A stretch of DNA of 64,000 nt from Flavobacterium cyclinae. GTDB taxonomy: Bacteria; Bacteroidota; Bacteroidia; Flavobacteriales; Flavobacteriaceae. Position numbers and translations under genes: made by a program. Position 1 is the first letter of the stretch. Every line of letters starts with the position of its first letter. Under the pieces are notes generated by a model, which ran no database searches, was not told the origin of the DNA, and was given only the letters and a program-made list of their open reading frames with translations. This document shows positions 54,290 to 63,370 of this stretch, piece by piece. Where the stretch lies: positions 620,001 to 684,000 of the forward strand of contig NZ_CP089095.1 in the NCBI RefSeq assembly GCF_021172145.1, in the 5' to 3' direction.

Positions 54290-55280
54290 GGTTTTAATAG
54301 ATTCTCACGGTAGAAACCACAATTATCTTCGAATTTCAATTACAGAAAATTGCAATCTAAGATGTACTTATTGTATGCCTGCCGAAGGAATTCAATTAAC
54401 TCCTAAGAAACACTTGATGTCTGCCGATGAAATTATTGAAATAGCTTCAACTTTTGTTTCTCTTGGTGTAACAAAAATCCGCTTAACAGGTGGAGAGCCA
54501 TTGGTACGTAAAGACGCGAAAGAAATTCTTCTGCGCCTTTCAAAATTAGAAACTGAATTGACTTTAACAACTAATGGATTATTTGTACATGATTATATTA
54601 CAGTTTTTAAAGAAGCTGGCATCAAAGCACTAAATGTTAGTATAGATACGTTACAAAAAGATAAATTTGCTCAAATTACACGTCGTGATGAGTTTGATAA
54701 ATTAGATGAAAATATTCGATTGTTATTAGCCGAAGGATTTATTGTTAAATTAAACGTTGTTTTAATAAAAGGATTTAACGAAAATGAGATTTTAGATTTT
54801 ATTGATTTAACGAAAGATAAAAATCTTCAAATTCGTTTCATAGAATTTATGCCATTTGATGGTAATAATTGGGATAAGTCTAAATTAGTTAGTCAAGCTG
54901 AAATTTTACATACAATTCAGGAACTACATGCTAAAGAAGCTATTGAAAGATTAATAGATAAGCCAAATGATACCGCAAGAAACTATAAAATTAAAAACTA
55001 TTGCGGTAGTTTTGCAATTATAAGTTCTGTGACCAATCCTTTTTGCAATACTTGTAATAGAATTAGATTAACTGCAGATGGAAAATTAAAGAACTGTTTG
55101 TTTTCTAATTCGGAAACCTCACTTTTAGAAGCCTTACGAAATGGAGATTCAATACTTCCTTTAATTGAAAAAAATATTTATTCAAAAAAAGGAATTCGTG
55201 CTGGCTTAGACGACCAAAATGCATTTGAAAACCCATTAGTTTTTAATAAAAACCGAAGTATGATTGCTATTGGTGGTTAG
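54276..55280 (+). CDS. moaA: GTP 3',8-cyclase MoaA (radical SAM)
   Basis: The 334-residue protein has the radical SAM motif CNLRCTYCMPAEG (about 26-38), LTGGEPLVRKD, and the C-terminal second cluster CNTCNRIRLTADGKLKNCLFS. It ends in IAIGG with the required terminal double glycine. It makes the first intermediate of Moco. It is the last gene of the Moco operon. Confidence 0.97.
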   Translation: MTKNKVLIDSHGRNHNYLRISITENCNLRCTYCMPAEGIQLTPKKHLMSADEIIEIASTFVSLGVTKIRLTGGEPLVRKDAKEILLRLSKLETELTLTTNGLFVHDYITVFKEAGIKALNVSIDTLQKDKFAQITRRDEFDKLDENIRLLLAEGFIVKLNVVLIKGFNENEILDFIDLTKDKNLQIRFIEFMPFDGNNWDKSKLVSQAEILHTIQELHAKEAIERLIDKPNDTARNYKIKNYCGSFAIISSVTNPFCNTCNRIRLTADGKLKNCLFSNSETSLLEALRNGDSILPLIEKNIYSKKGIRAGLDDQNAFENPLVFNKNRSMIAIGG

Positions 55281-55307
55281 TATTATTGGTTTTTTAAATG
55301 AAATTAT

Positions 55308-55351
55308 ATGATATTTGTCATATAGGGACATTATTGTCTTTTATACTTTTA
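55308..55351 (+). promoter_or_regulatory. narK promoter: FNR-type box, second palindrome and -7 element
   Basis: ATGAT-ATTT-GTCAT at 55308-55321 (centre 55314.5) has one mismatch to the repeat seen at nirK. TAGGGACA-TTAT-TGTCTTTT at 55323-55342 matches the second palindrome pattern. TACTTTTA at 55344-55351 (7 of 8 to TAnnTTTG; centre 55347.5) is again 33 bases from the box centre. The predicted start is about 55356, giving a leader of about 19 bases before ATG 55375. Confidence 0.7.
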
Positions 55352-55374
55352 CACAAGAATTAAAATGTAAGTTT

Positions 55375-56850
55375 ATGAGCAGTTTGTCACAATCTCACAA
55401 AATATTATTTTTAAATACTTTAGCTTTTACTATTTGTTTCGCTTGTTGGACATTAAATGGCGTCTTGGTAACTTACTTGGTAGATAAAGGAATATTTAAT
55501 TTTAGTGTTGTTGAAATAGGTTGGTTACTAGGAATTCCAATACTATCAGGTGCTATATTTAGATTGCCTGTAGGTATATTAACTGACAAATATGGTGGTA
55601 AAGTCGTGTTCTCATTTTTATTAATTTTATGTGCTATTCCGCTATTCCTATTAACATTTGCAAACTCTTTTTGGTCATTTGCTATTTTGAGTTTTCTTTT
55701 TGGATTAGTTGGAACTAGTTTTGCAGTTGGAATTGGTTACACTTCTGTTTGGTACCCAAAAGAGTGGCAAGGTAGAGCTTTAGGTATTTTCGGAATGGGA
55801 AATGCAGGAGCTGCAATTACTACTTTTATTGCACCCACACTTTTAAATAAATTCTCAGAGACTGACCCTGAAAATGGATGGAAAACATTGCCAATTATTT
55901 ATGGAATTACTTTATTACTTATAGGATTGTTGTTCGTATTCTTTGCAAAAAATAAAAAAGTTGAAGCCTCTGGAAAAACAATTTCTCAATTGTTATTACC
56001 CTTAAAAAATAAAAGAGTTTGGCGTTTTGGTGTTTACTACTTTTTAGTTTTTGGTTGCTTTGTTGCTTATTCACAATGGTTGTTACCTAACTTTATGAAT
56101 GTATATAGCACTTCGTTAGTAATGGGCGGAATGTTTGCTACTATGTTTAGTTTACCATCCGGAGTTATTAGAGCGTTTGGAGGCTATTTATCTGATAAGT
56201 TTGGAGCTAGAAAAGTTATGTACTGGGTATTAGGTTCTTCTGTTATAATAAGTTTTTTATTAATGTTTCCAAAAATGGAAATTATAACTGCTGGTCCCGG
56301 AGTATTGTCTGCTAAAAATGGAATTGTTTCTGAAATAAAAGGTTCACATATTGTTATAGATACAAAAGAATATGATATAAATATTAAAGATGTAACTGAC
56401 GAAAAAGAAAGCAATATCTTACCCGTTAGCTCTTCTTGGCAAGAGATTGTTGTAAAACAAAATCAAGAAGTAAAGAAGAAAGAATTATTAGCAAAAGGAA
56501 TAACCCAAATCAAATTCAGTGCGAATATGTGGGTGTATTTAATTTTAGTCATTTTAATAGGAATTGCTTGGGGTATTGGTAAAGCAGCTGTTTACAAACA
56601 CATTCCTGAATATTTTCCAAACGAAGTAGGAGTAGTTGGTGGAATGGTAGGCTTAATTGGTGGTTTAGGAGGTTTCTTTGGTCCCATCATTTTTGGATAT
56701 TTATTAAGCTCTACTGGATTATGGACAAGTTCTTGGATATTTATTTTTGTAATATCGCTAGCCTGTCTGATTTGGATGCACAATACCATTATTAGAATTT
56801 TAAGAATAAAATCTCCAGAATTTTCAAGAGATATAGAACACGATCATTAA
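55375..56850 (+). CDS. narK1: NarK-type nitrate/nitrite transporter with soluble insert (first copy)
   Basis: The protein of about 491 residues from ATG 55375 belongs to the MFS NNP family: FRLPVGILTDKYGGKVVF and GMGNAGAAITTFIAPT (NS signature) in the first half, GGMVGLIGGLGGFFGPIIFG in the second. About 80 residues (about 300-382) form an inserted soluble domain between helices, with a hairpin and VKQNQEVKKKELLAKG reminiscent of a lipoyl-like barrel-sandwich fold. It imports nitrate or exchanges it with nitrite. The start upstream of this ATG is not supported. Confidence 0.88.
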   Translation: MSSLSQSHKILFLNTLAFTICFACWTLNGVLVTYLVDKGIFNFSVVEIGWLLGIPILSGAIFRLPVGILTDKYGGKVVFSFLLILCAIPLFLLTFANSFWSFAILSFLFGLVGTSFAVGIGYTSVWYPKEWQGRALGIFGMGNAGAAITTFIAPTLLNKFSETDPENGWKTLPIIYGITLLLIGLLFVFFAKNKKVEASGKTISQLLLPLKNKRVWRFGVYYFLVFGCFVAYSQWLLPNFMNVYSTSLVMGGMFATMFSLPSGVIRAFGGYLSDKFGARKVMYWVLGSSVIISFLLMFPKMEIITAGPGVLSAKNGIVSEIKGSHIVIDTKEYDINIKDVTDEKESNILPVSSSWQEIVVKQNQEVKKKELLAKGITQIKFSANMWVYLILVILIGIAWGIGKAAVYKHIPEYFPNEVGVVGGMVGLIGGLGGFFGPIIFGYLLSSTGLWTSSWIFIFVISLACLIWMHNTIIRILRIKSPEFSRDIEHDH

Positions 56851-56889
56851 TAAAACAAACTAATTTATATTAAACATAAAACAATTACT

Positions 56890-58482
56890 ATGGGAACTTG
56901 GCTAGAAAAATGGGAACCAGAAGAAGATAATTTTTGGAACCAAACAGGAAGTAAAATAGCATGGAAAACATTAACAATAACAACATTGTCGTTAATTTTG
57001 TCATTTGCGTCATGGTTTATGATGAGCGTTATTGTGGTAAAATTACCAGGTTTAGGTTTTAGTTTCGATAAAGATCAATTATTTTGGTTAGCCGCAATTC
57101 CAGGATTAGCTGCGGGTATTTTAAGAATAGTACATACGTTTATATTACCTATTTTCGGAACAAGACATGTAGTTGCATTTTCAACATTAATAAAATTAAT
57201 CCCAGTTGTAGGAATTGGGTTTGCAGTTATGAATCCTACTACACCATTTTGGGTGTTTATGATTTTAGCTTTTACTACTGGCTTTGGTGGAGGCGATTTT
57301 TCTTCATTTATGCCAAGTACTAATATGTTCTTTCCAAAACGATTAAAAGGAACAGCACTTGGTGTTCAAGCAGGTATTGGAAATTTTGGTGTTTCTTTAG
57401 CGCAATTTGTAACTCCAATGGTTTTAAGTATCGCTTTATATGGAGCACCTTCTATGTTTACAAGTATAGATGCAAAAGAAGCGAAAGCAATTGTTGCTAG
57501 AACTACAGTAGAACAACAAGTTGCAATTTTTGAAAAAATCGAAGATAAAAAGCAAACAGCAATGCTTTCAAACGTGAAACCTAAAGTAATGGATTCTGTT
57601 AAAGCCGCTATTAGTTCAACTGATAATGTAAAAGTATTTGCTGCACTACCTTTAAAAGCTAGAGCAAAAATTATTGCTAATTCAAATCCTAAATTAGCTG
57701 AAAAAATATTAAACCAATTAGAACCAGACAATAAAGCCGTAACCAATAAAGAAATTTATATTCAATCGGCTGCATTTTGGTACATTCCATTATTAATTTT
57801 ACTTTCAATAATTAGTTGGTTTTATTTAAGAAGTATCCCTATGAAGGCTTCTATAAAAGAACAAATGGATATTTTTAGTAACAAACACACTTGGTTTTGT
57901 ACCGTAACTTATGTTATGACTTTTGGAACATTTGCTGGATTATCAGCAGCTTTTCCATTAATGATTAAATTCTTATATGGCGATTTTCCAAATGCTCCAG
58001 ATCCGTTAGCTTATGCTTTTTATGGTCCACTTATTGGTTCAGCAAGTAGAGTTGTTTTCGGATTTGTGGCTGACAAAGTAGGAGGAGCTATTTTAACTAC
58101 TATTACAGGTATTGGTATTTTAACAGGAGCAATAATTTTAGTAACTCAAGGATTGGTAGCGCCAACTAGTATGGACCAATTCCCAATGTTTGTAACAATT
58201 ATTTTGTTGATGTTTTTGTTTACTGGAATTGGAAATGCTGGCACCTTTAGACAATATCCAATTATATTTTCTGAAAATCAAAGACAAGCTGCTGGAGTTA
58301 TTGGATGGACAGCCGCAATTGCAGCCTTTGGACCTTTTATTTTTTCTAAATTAATTGGAAATAATATTAGTTCAAATGGAGGAGCAAACCAATTCTTTAT
58401 AGGCTTAATTATTTTCACTATATTAGCTACAGTTATTAATTGGTATTATTATAATAGAAAAGGTTGTGAAAGACCTAGTTAA
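56890..58482 (+). CDS. narK2: NarK-type nitrate/nitrite transporter with helical insert (second copy)
   Basis: The 530-residue protein has MFS NNP motifs: GIGNFGVSLAQFVTPM (NS signature) and GNAGTFRQYPIIFSENQRQAAGVIGW. A helical, charged insert of about 100 residues (about 192-292; IDAKEAKAIVARTTVEQQV ... NQLEPDNKA) lies between membrane helices, unlike the beta-type insert in the first copy. The pair may differ in direction or substrate (nitrate/H+ symport and nitrate/nitrite antiport). It is co-transcribed with the reductase genes. Confidence 0.87.
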   Translation: MGTWLEKWEPEEDNFWNQTGSKIAWKTLTITTLSLILSFASWFMMSVIVVKLPGLGFSFDKDQLFWLAAIPGLAAGILRIVHTFILPIFGTRHVVAFSTLIKLIPVVGIGFAVMNPTTPFWVFMILAFTTGFGGGDFSSFMPSTNMFFPKRLKGTALGVQAGIGNFGVSLAQFVTPMVLSIALYGAPSMFTSIDAKEAKAIVARTTVEQQVAIFEKIEDKKQTAMLSNVKPKVMDSVKAAISSTDNVKVFAALPLKARAKIIANSNPKLAEKILNQLEPDNKAVTNKEIYIQSAAFWYIPLLILLSIISWFYLRSIPMKASIKEQMDIFSNKHTWFCTVTYVMTFGTFAGLSAAFPLMIKFLYGDFPNAPDPLAYAFYGPLIGSASRVVFGFVADKVGGAILTTITGIGILTGAIILVTQGLVAPTSMDQFPMFVTIILLMFLFTGIGNAGTFRQYPIIFSENQRQAAGVIGWTAAIAAFGPFIFSKLIGNNISSNGGANQFFIGLIIFTILATVINWYYYNRKGCERPS

Positions 58483-58505
58483 TGATTAATTAGAAAAAAA
58501 GAGTC

Positions 58506-59549
58506 ATGAATTATAACGTTAGAGCACTACTTTCTGCAACTTTTGCTTCGGTTTTAATGGTTGTATTAGTTTTTTTTGGTTCTAGAAATTTGCAAAATTT
58601 CGATGCTGCCTTAATTACTTATTTGTTTGGTACTGTATTTGCATTTTTTGGAATCGTATACAGAACAACTGTTTGGTTACAAAGACCTCCAACGTGGATG
58701 TATTTTAAACGAGGAATTCATTTTTTATTTACAGGAAAAGTTTTTTCTCATTTAGTTTTTGTCTCCAAAGAAGTGGTAGGTAATATTGCTTTACAAAAAT
58801 TTATTTATCCAAGAGGAAAGTACCGTTGGTTAGCTCATTTTCTAATCGCTATAGGATGTACTTCGGCTTTTTTAATCACGATTCCTCTAACTTTTGGATG
58901 GATACATTTCACTTTAGCACCCAATTCTATAGAACTTTACGAAGCCCATGTTTTTGGTTTTCATATGTTCTCATTTAAACTAGGCTCAATAATAGCTTTT
59001 TTAACTTTTCATGCTTTAAATTGGTCTTCTTGGTTTGTTATCTTGGGCTCTTTATACTATTTAAGAAGACGTTTAACAAATCCTGGTTTAATAGCAACCC
59101 AAACTTTTGATGGAGATTTATTGCCATTAATTTTATTAATTGCTATTTCTGCTACGGGTCTTGGTCTTACCTATTCTTATCAATTTATGAAAGGCTTTGC
59201 TTTTGACTTTTTAGCAGTTTTACATGCAGTAACCGTTATTTTGTTTTTAATTTGGATTCCTTTCGGTAAATTTTTCCATATTATACAAAGACCTGCGCAA
59301 ATTGGAGCTCACATCTATAAAATTGAAGGAAAAAAACTAAAAGGAATGGCAGTTTGTCCTCATACAGGTAAAGAATTCACTACGCAATTGCATGTAGACG
59401 ATTTAAAAATTGTAACACGAAAATTAGGGTTCGACTTTTCTCAACAAGACGGAGGTTCGCATTTAGATTTAAGTCCAGAAGGGAAGCGTTCAAGAATTGC
59501 TCAAGCACATTTAAATGCTCGAAAAGATGGAGGCAATTTATTTGGTTAA
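58506..59549 (+). CDS. Cytochrome b-type membrane subunit (NarI/HdrE-like)
   Basis: The 347-residue protein has about seven membrane helices with His residues at helix positions able to bind heme b (AHFLIAIG; YEAHVFGFHMFSF; FHALNW; VLHAVTV; GKFFHIIQRP). The C-terminus (about 260-347) is soluble and cytoplasmic. It resembles NarI/HdrE membrane subunits in position and pattern but I cannot assign it firmly. Its place directly ahead of the molybdenum subunit suggests it links the quinone pool to the reductase. Confidence 0.7.
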   Translation: MNYNVRALLSATFASVLMVVLVFFGSRNLQNFDAALITYLFGTVFAFFGIVYRTTVWLQRPPTWMYFKRGIHFLFTGKVFSHLVFVSKEVVGNIALQKFIYPRGKYRWLAHFLIAIGCTSAFLITIPLTFGWIHFTLAPNSIELYEAHVFGFHMFSFKLGSIIAFLTFHALNWSSWFVILGSLYYLRRRLTNPGLIATQTFDGDLLPLILLIAISATGLGLTYSYQFMKGFAFDFLAVLHAVTVILFLIWIPFGKFFHIIQRPAQIGAHIYKIEGKKLKGMAVCPHTGKEFTTQLHVDDLKIVTRKLGFDFSQQDGGSHLDLSPEGKRSRIAQAHLNARKDGGNLFG

Positions 59550-59566
59550 TTTAATATAAGAACAAA

Positions 59567-61783
59567 ATGGCAAAATTACCAGTTTCAATAGATAAAATTA
59601 TAGAACAATTTGGACCTAGTTTAAACTATGCTCCTAAAGATGGATTTACAGGTAGAGACGAACCAGATGAAGTTGTAAATACACATTGTTGCTTTTGCGG
59701 TATGCAATGTGGAATTAAATTATTAGTAAAAGAAAATAAAGTTGTAGGATTCGATCCATGGATGGAATTTCCTTTTAACGAGGGAAGATTGTGTCCAAAA
59801 GGGGTGCAACGTTATTTACAAAATAATCACCCTGATAGAATTTTAAATCCACTTCAACGAGTAGAAGGTAAAGGTTTTGAACCTATTTCTTGGGATAGTG
59901 CGATGGATAAAACTATCACAGAAATTAAAAGAATTCAAGAAAAATATGGAAAAGACGCCTTTTCCATGTTGTCTGGAGTTTCTTTAACTAACGAAAAAAG
60001 TTACTTAGTAGGCAAGTTTGCACGTGTAGCATTAAAAACCAAAAACCTGGACTATAATGGTCGTTTGTGTATGGTAAGTGCTGGAGCAGGAAATAAAAAA
60101 GCTTTTGGATTAGATAGAGCATCTAATAATTATTCGGATTTAGAGTATGCTGAGGTTATTATTGTCGCAGGTGCAAATATTAGTGAAACATTCCCAACAT
60201 TAACACATTGGATTTGGAAAGCAAGAGATAGAGGTGCTAAACTAATTGTTATAGACCCACGTGTTATTCCTCTAGCTCGTACGGCTGATATTCATTTAGA
60301 TGTGAAACCAGGAACCGATTCTGCTTTGTATGGTGCTATGCTAAAATATTTAGTTGATAATGACATGTTAGATCATGATTTTATTGATAATTATACTTCA
60401 GGTTTTCAAGATACAATAGACGCAGTTAAAGATTATACGCTTGAATGGGCTGAGGAAATAACCGGTATTCAAAAAGAAAAAATAAAAGCAGCAGCTGAAT
60501 TATGGGGAAAAGCCAAAACATCATTCTTATTACACGCTCGTGGAATTGAACATCATTCAAAAGGTGTAGATAACGTTTTAGGCTGTATAAATTTAGTATT
60601 AGCTACAGGAAGAATAGGAAAACCTTATTGCGGATACGGAACTATTACAGGTCAAGGAAACGGACAAGGAGGAAGAGAACATGGTCATAAGTGTGATCAA
60701 TTACCAGGTAACCGTGATATTGAAAACCCAGAACACAGAAAATATATTTCAGAAGTTTGGGGAATTGATGAAAAGGATTTGCCAGGAAAAGGACTTTCAG
60801 CCTACGAAATTATTGAGGCGATTCATCGTGGAGAAATAAAGGGGCTTTTGTCAATTTGTTTTAATCCATTAGTCTCTTTACCTAACAGTAATTATGTTAG
60901 AGAAGCATTAGAAAAATTAGAATATTACGTATGTATTGATTTCTTTTTAAATGAAACAGCAAGACATGCCGATATTATATTGGCAGGTTCATTACAAGAA
61001 GAAGAAGAAGGAACTACAACTTCTGCTGAAGGTAGAGTTATTAGAATTAGACAAGCAGTAACTCCTCCAGGAGATGCAAGAACAGATACTTCTATTATAC
61101 TTGAATTAGCAGAAAGATTAGGTGTAAAAGATAAATTTACCTATGATAATAGTGAAACAATTTTTAATGAATTGAGAGTAGCTTCTAAAGGAGGAACAGC
61201 TGATTATTACGGTATTACTTATAAGAGAATCGAAGACAACATGGGTGTTTTTTGGCCATGTCCTTCCGAAGATCATCCAGGAACACCACGTTTATGGGAA
61301 GATAAAAAATTCAAAACACCCGACGGGAAAGCACATTTTAATCCAGCCCCTTATAAATTACCAGGAGAAGTTACAGATGAAGCATATCCAATTACTTTAA
61401 CCACAGGTCGCGTAGTATCACAATATTTAAGTGGAACACAAACTAGACGTATAGGAAAATTAGTTGATCAATTTCCAGAACCTTTATTAGAAATTCATCC
61501 GGAAATGGCTGAAAAATATAACATAAAACAAAGAGAATTAGTTAAGGTTTCTACCCGTCGTGGAGAAGGTATTTTTCCAGCTAATATTGTTGAAACGATT
61601 AGGAAAGACACCGTTTTTATACCGTATCATTGGCCAGGTCAAAAATCAGCAAATTTATTAACACCAGGGACTCTAGACCCTATTTCTAAAATACCAGAAT
61701 TTAAAGTGTCTGCATGTAAATTAGAGCCATTAAATGAAATTGCTCCACTTGGTACAGAATCAAAAGCCTACGCAAGCATTTAA
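59567..61783 (+). CDS. Molybdopterin nitrate reductase catalytic subunit (NarB/NasA/NapA-like)
   Basis: The 738-residue protein belongs to the bis-MGD DMSO reductase family. An N-terminal [4Fe-4S] motif [13 protein letters not shown] ... GRLCPKG (about 42-78) is followed by the Mo-ligand Cys in [18 protein letters not shown] (about 166-183), as in Nap/Nas-type nitrate reductases; NarG has Asp. There is no Tat signal, so it is cytoplasmic. It lacks the C-terminal BFD [2Fe-2S] domain of NasA. With the cytochrome b-like, ferredoxin and Rieske subunits it should form a membrane-linked nitrate reductase. Confidence 0.88.
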   Translation: MAKLPVSIDKIIEQFGPSLNYAPKDGFTGRDEPDEVVNTHCCFCGMQCGIKLLVKENKVVGFDPWMEFPFNEGRLCPKGVQRYLQNNHPDRILNPLQRVEGKGFEPISWDSAMDKTITEIKRIQEKYGKDAFSMLSGVSLTNEKSYLVGKFARVALKTKNLDYNGRLCMVSAGAGNKKAFGLDRASNNYSDLEYAEVIIVAGANISETFPTLTHWIWKARDRGAKLIVIDPRVIPLARTADIHLDVKPGTDSALYGAMLKYLVDNDMLDHDFIDNYTSGFQDTIDAVKDYTLEWAEEITGIQKEKIKAAAELWGKAKTSFLLHARGIEHHSKGVDNVLGCINLVLATGRIGKPYCGYGTITGQGNGQGGREHGHKCDQLPGNRDIENPEHRKYISEVWGIDEKDLPGKGLSAYEIIEAIHRGEIKGLLSICFNPLVSLPNSNYVREALEKLEYYVCIDFFLNETARHADIILAGSLQEEEEGTTTSAEGRVIRIRQAVTPPGDARTDTSIILELAERLGVKDKFTYDNSETIFNELRVASKGGTADYYGITYKRIEDNMGVFWPCPSEDHPGTPRLWEDKKFKTPDGKAHFNPAPYKLPGEVTDEAYPITLTTGRVVSQYLSGTQTRRIGKLVDQFPEPLLEIHPEMAEKYNIKQRELVKVSTRRGEGIFPANIVETIRKDTVFIPYHWPGQKSANLLTPGTLDPISKIPEFKVSACKLEPLNEIAPLGTESKAYASI

Positions 61784-61800
61784 TTTATTAAAAAAATACT

Positions 61801-62373
61801 ATGAGTAATTATACCACATTTAATAGAAACGAAGAGTTTTTTGTAGATATGCAACGTTGCATAGGATGTAAAGCTTGTGAAATGGCATGTGCAGAATGTG
61901 AAACGAATGGTCATGACTCTATGATACATGTAAATTACGTGGAGCGTTCTACTACTATTCAAACTACTGTTCAAGTTTGTATGCATTGTGAAGATCCTGT
62001 ATGTGCAAATGTTTGCCCCGCCGATGCTATTTCAAAAGATGAATTTGGTATAGTTCATACTGCAAATACTGAACGTTGCATTGGATGTTCCAATTGTGTT
62101 ATGGCATGTCCGTTTGGAGTTCCTAAGAAAATTGAAGAGTATGATTTAATGATGAAATGTACTATGTGTTATGATAGAACAAGCGTTGGAAAAAAACCAA
62201 TGTGTGCTACAGTATGCCCAAGCGGCGCTTTGTTTTACGGTACTAAAGAAGAAATTAAAGAAATGAGACCAAACAGTTCACCAGTGAATACATTTGTATT
62301 TGGAAAAGAAGTAGTGAATACAAAAGTGAATATAATGATGCCAAAAGGTAGTACCGAATTAATTATTTATTAA
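61801..62373 (+). CDS. Four-cluster ferredoxin-type electron transfer subunit
   Basis: The 190-residue protein has four [4Fe-4S] cluster Cys groups: [37 protein letters not shown] and CTMCYDR...CATVCP. This is the DmsB/NrfC/NarH-like layout. It should pass electrons from the membrane subunit to the molybdenum subunit. It has no Tat signal, in agreement with a cytoplasmic side. Confidence 0.93.
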   Translation: MSNYTTFNRNEEFFVDMQRCIGCKACEMACAECETNGHDSMIHVNYVERSTTIQTTVQVCMHCEDPVCANVCPADAISKDEFGIVHTANTERCIGCSNCVMACPFGVPKKIEEYDLMMKCTMCYDRTSVGKKPMCATVCPSGALFYGTKEEIKEMRPNSSPVNTFVFGKEVVNTKVNIMMPKGSTELIIY

Positions 62374-62383
62374 TGAATTTATC

Positions 62384-62893
62384 ATGTCAAAAGAAAATAA
62401 TTTAGATAAAAATTGGAAAAAAGATTTTCCAATCCAAAAACAAGAAGCAGCTCAAGTTAGTAGAAGAGATTTTGCAAAGTTTTTAACTCTAGTATCAGGT
62501 GGATTAATGGTAGGTAGTGGTTTAGTTGCAGCAAAATCTTATTTATTACCTAAAGAGGAAGTAGAAGGAGAACATTTTGTTTGTGATATAAAAGATATCC
62601 CTGTTGGCGGAACAAAAGCATTTTTAATTAAAGGAAGTACTATTCCTTATATTTTAATCCATTTAGAGGATGGTAGTTTTACTGCATATGAACAAAAATG
62701 TACACATTTATCATGTGCGGTTTATTATAAACCTGGTTCTGGTCAAATAATTTGTCCGTGTCATGAAGGTCACTTTGATGCTAAAACAGGTGATGTTTTA
62801 GCAGGACCACCTCCAAGACCCTTACCACGTTTAGATGTGTTAGTAAAAGAACAAGCTATCTTTGTAAAAGCTCATGAAAATTCAATTGGTTAA
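62384..62893 (+). CDS. Rieske [2Fe-2S] protein with Tat-type anchor
   Basis: The 169-residue protein has an N-terminal Tat motif SRRDFAKFLTL (about 25-35) and a hydrophobic anchor (about 35-50), then a Rieske domain with CTHLSC (about 106-111) and CPCHEGHFD. The cluster would be on the periplasmic side. A Rieske subunit next to a cytoplasmic molybdenum nitrate reductase is unusual. It may draw electrons from quinol together with the cytochrome b-like subunit. Confidence 0.9.
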   Translation: MSKENNLDKNWKKDFPIQKQEAAQVSRRDFAKFLTLVSGGLMVGSGLVAAKSYLLPKEEVEGEHFVCDIKDIPVGGTKAFLIKGSTIPYILIHLEDGSFTAYEQKCTHLSCAVYYKPGSGQIICPCHEGHFDAKTGDVLAGPPPRPLPRLDVLVKEQAIFVKAHENSIG

Positions 62894-62911
62894 TCTTAAT
62901 AAATAAAGCCC

Positions 62912-63157
62912 ATGAGTACTTTTAGACAAGGACAGAATAGTGCCAATACAAGAAAACTAAATGCTGTATTATCTACCATAATTTTTATATTAATACTTAA
63001 TGTTACTATTCAAATTTGGTTATTATACGCTGCATTAAATAATGCTTTAGATAATAACAAAGAGATTTTAATTCCAGCTTTTATTGCATCGGCTATATTA
63101 TTTGCAATTGGAGTAGGTTTACTCTATTATCTCCCTATTGGCAATAACAAAAAATAA
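62912..63157 (+). CDS. Small two-helix membrane protein of the nitrate reductase operon
   Basis: The 81-residue protein has two membrane helices (about 18-42 and 52-72). It has no recognised family. It follows the Rieske gene by 18 bases and ends the operon. A role in assembly or anchoring of the complex is inferred from position only. Confidence 0.7.
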   Translation: MSTFRQGQNSANTRKLNAVLSTIIFILILNVTIQIWLLYAALNNALDNNKEILIPAFIASAILFAIGVGLLYYLPIGNNKK

Positions 63158-63177
63158 TATCTTACTTTTTTTAATTT

Positions 63178-63212
63178 AAAAACTTTTGAAAATTCTGTAT
63201 TCAAAAGTTTTT
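63178..63212 (+). terminator. Terminator of the nitrate reductase operon
   Basis: AAAAACTTTTGAA / TTCAAAAGTTTTT with a 9-base loop and T run, 20 bases after the last stop. Confidence 0.85.
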
Positions 63213-63268
63213 TTTATTTTAAATTATTGATTTGTAGTTAATAAATAAAAAGTAAGGTTTTGAGAACT

Positions 63269-63312
63269 ATGATTTTAATCATGTTTTAATCGTTTTAATT
63301 GTGTTTCATTTG
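63269..63312 (+). promoter_or_regulatory. FNR-type promoter of the right-edge gene
   Basis: ATGAT-TTTA-ATCAT at 63269-63282 (centre 63275.5) and TTCATTTG at 63305-63312 (7 of 8 to TAnnTTTG, centre 63308.5) are 33 bases apart, the same geometry as at nirK, ric, norC and narK. The second palindrome type is not present here. Confidence 0.7.
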
Positions 63313-63370
63313 TCACTATTTATTTTGCTAAGAGAATAAGTAGAACGCAAAAATTAACCAAGAAAACAAT

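Noticed and set aside
57366..57746. Minus-strand frame inside the second NarK gene
   Set aside because: Mirrors the helical insert region of the coding strand; no independent support.
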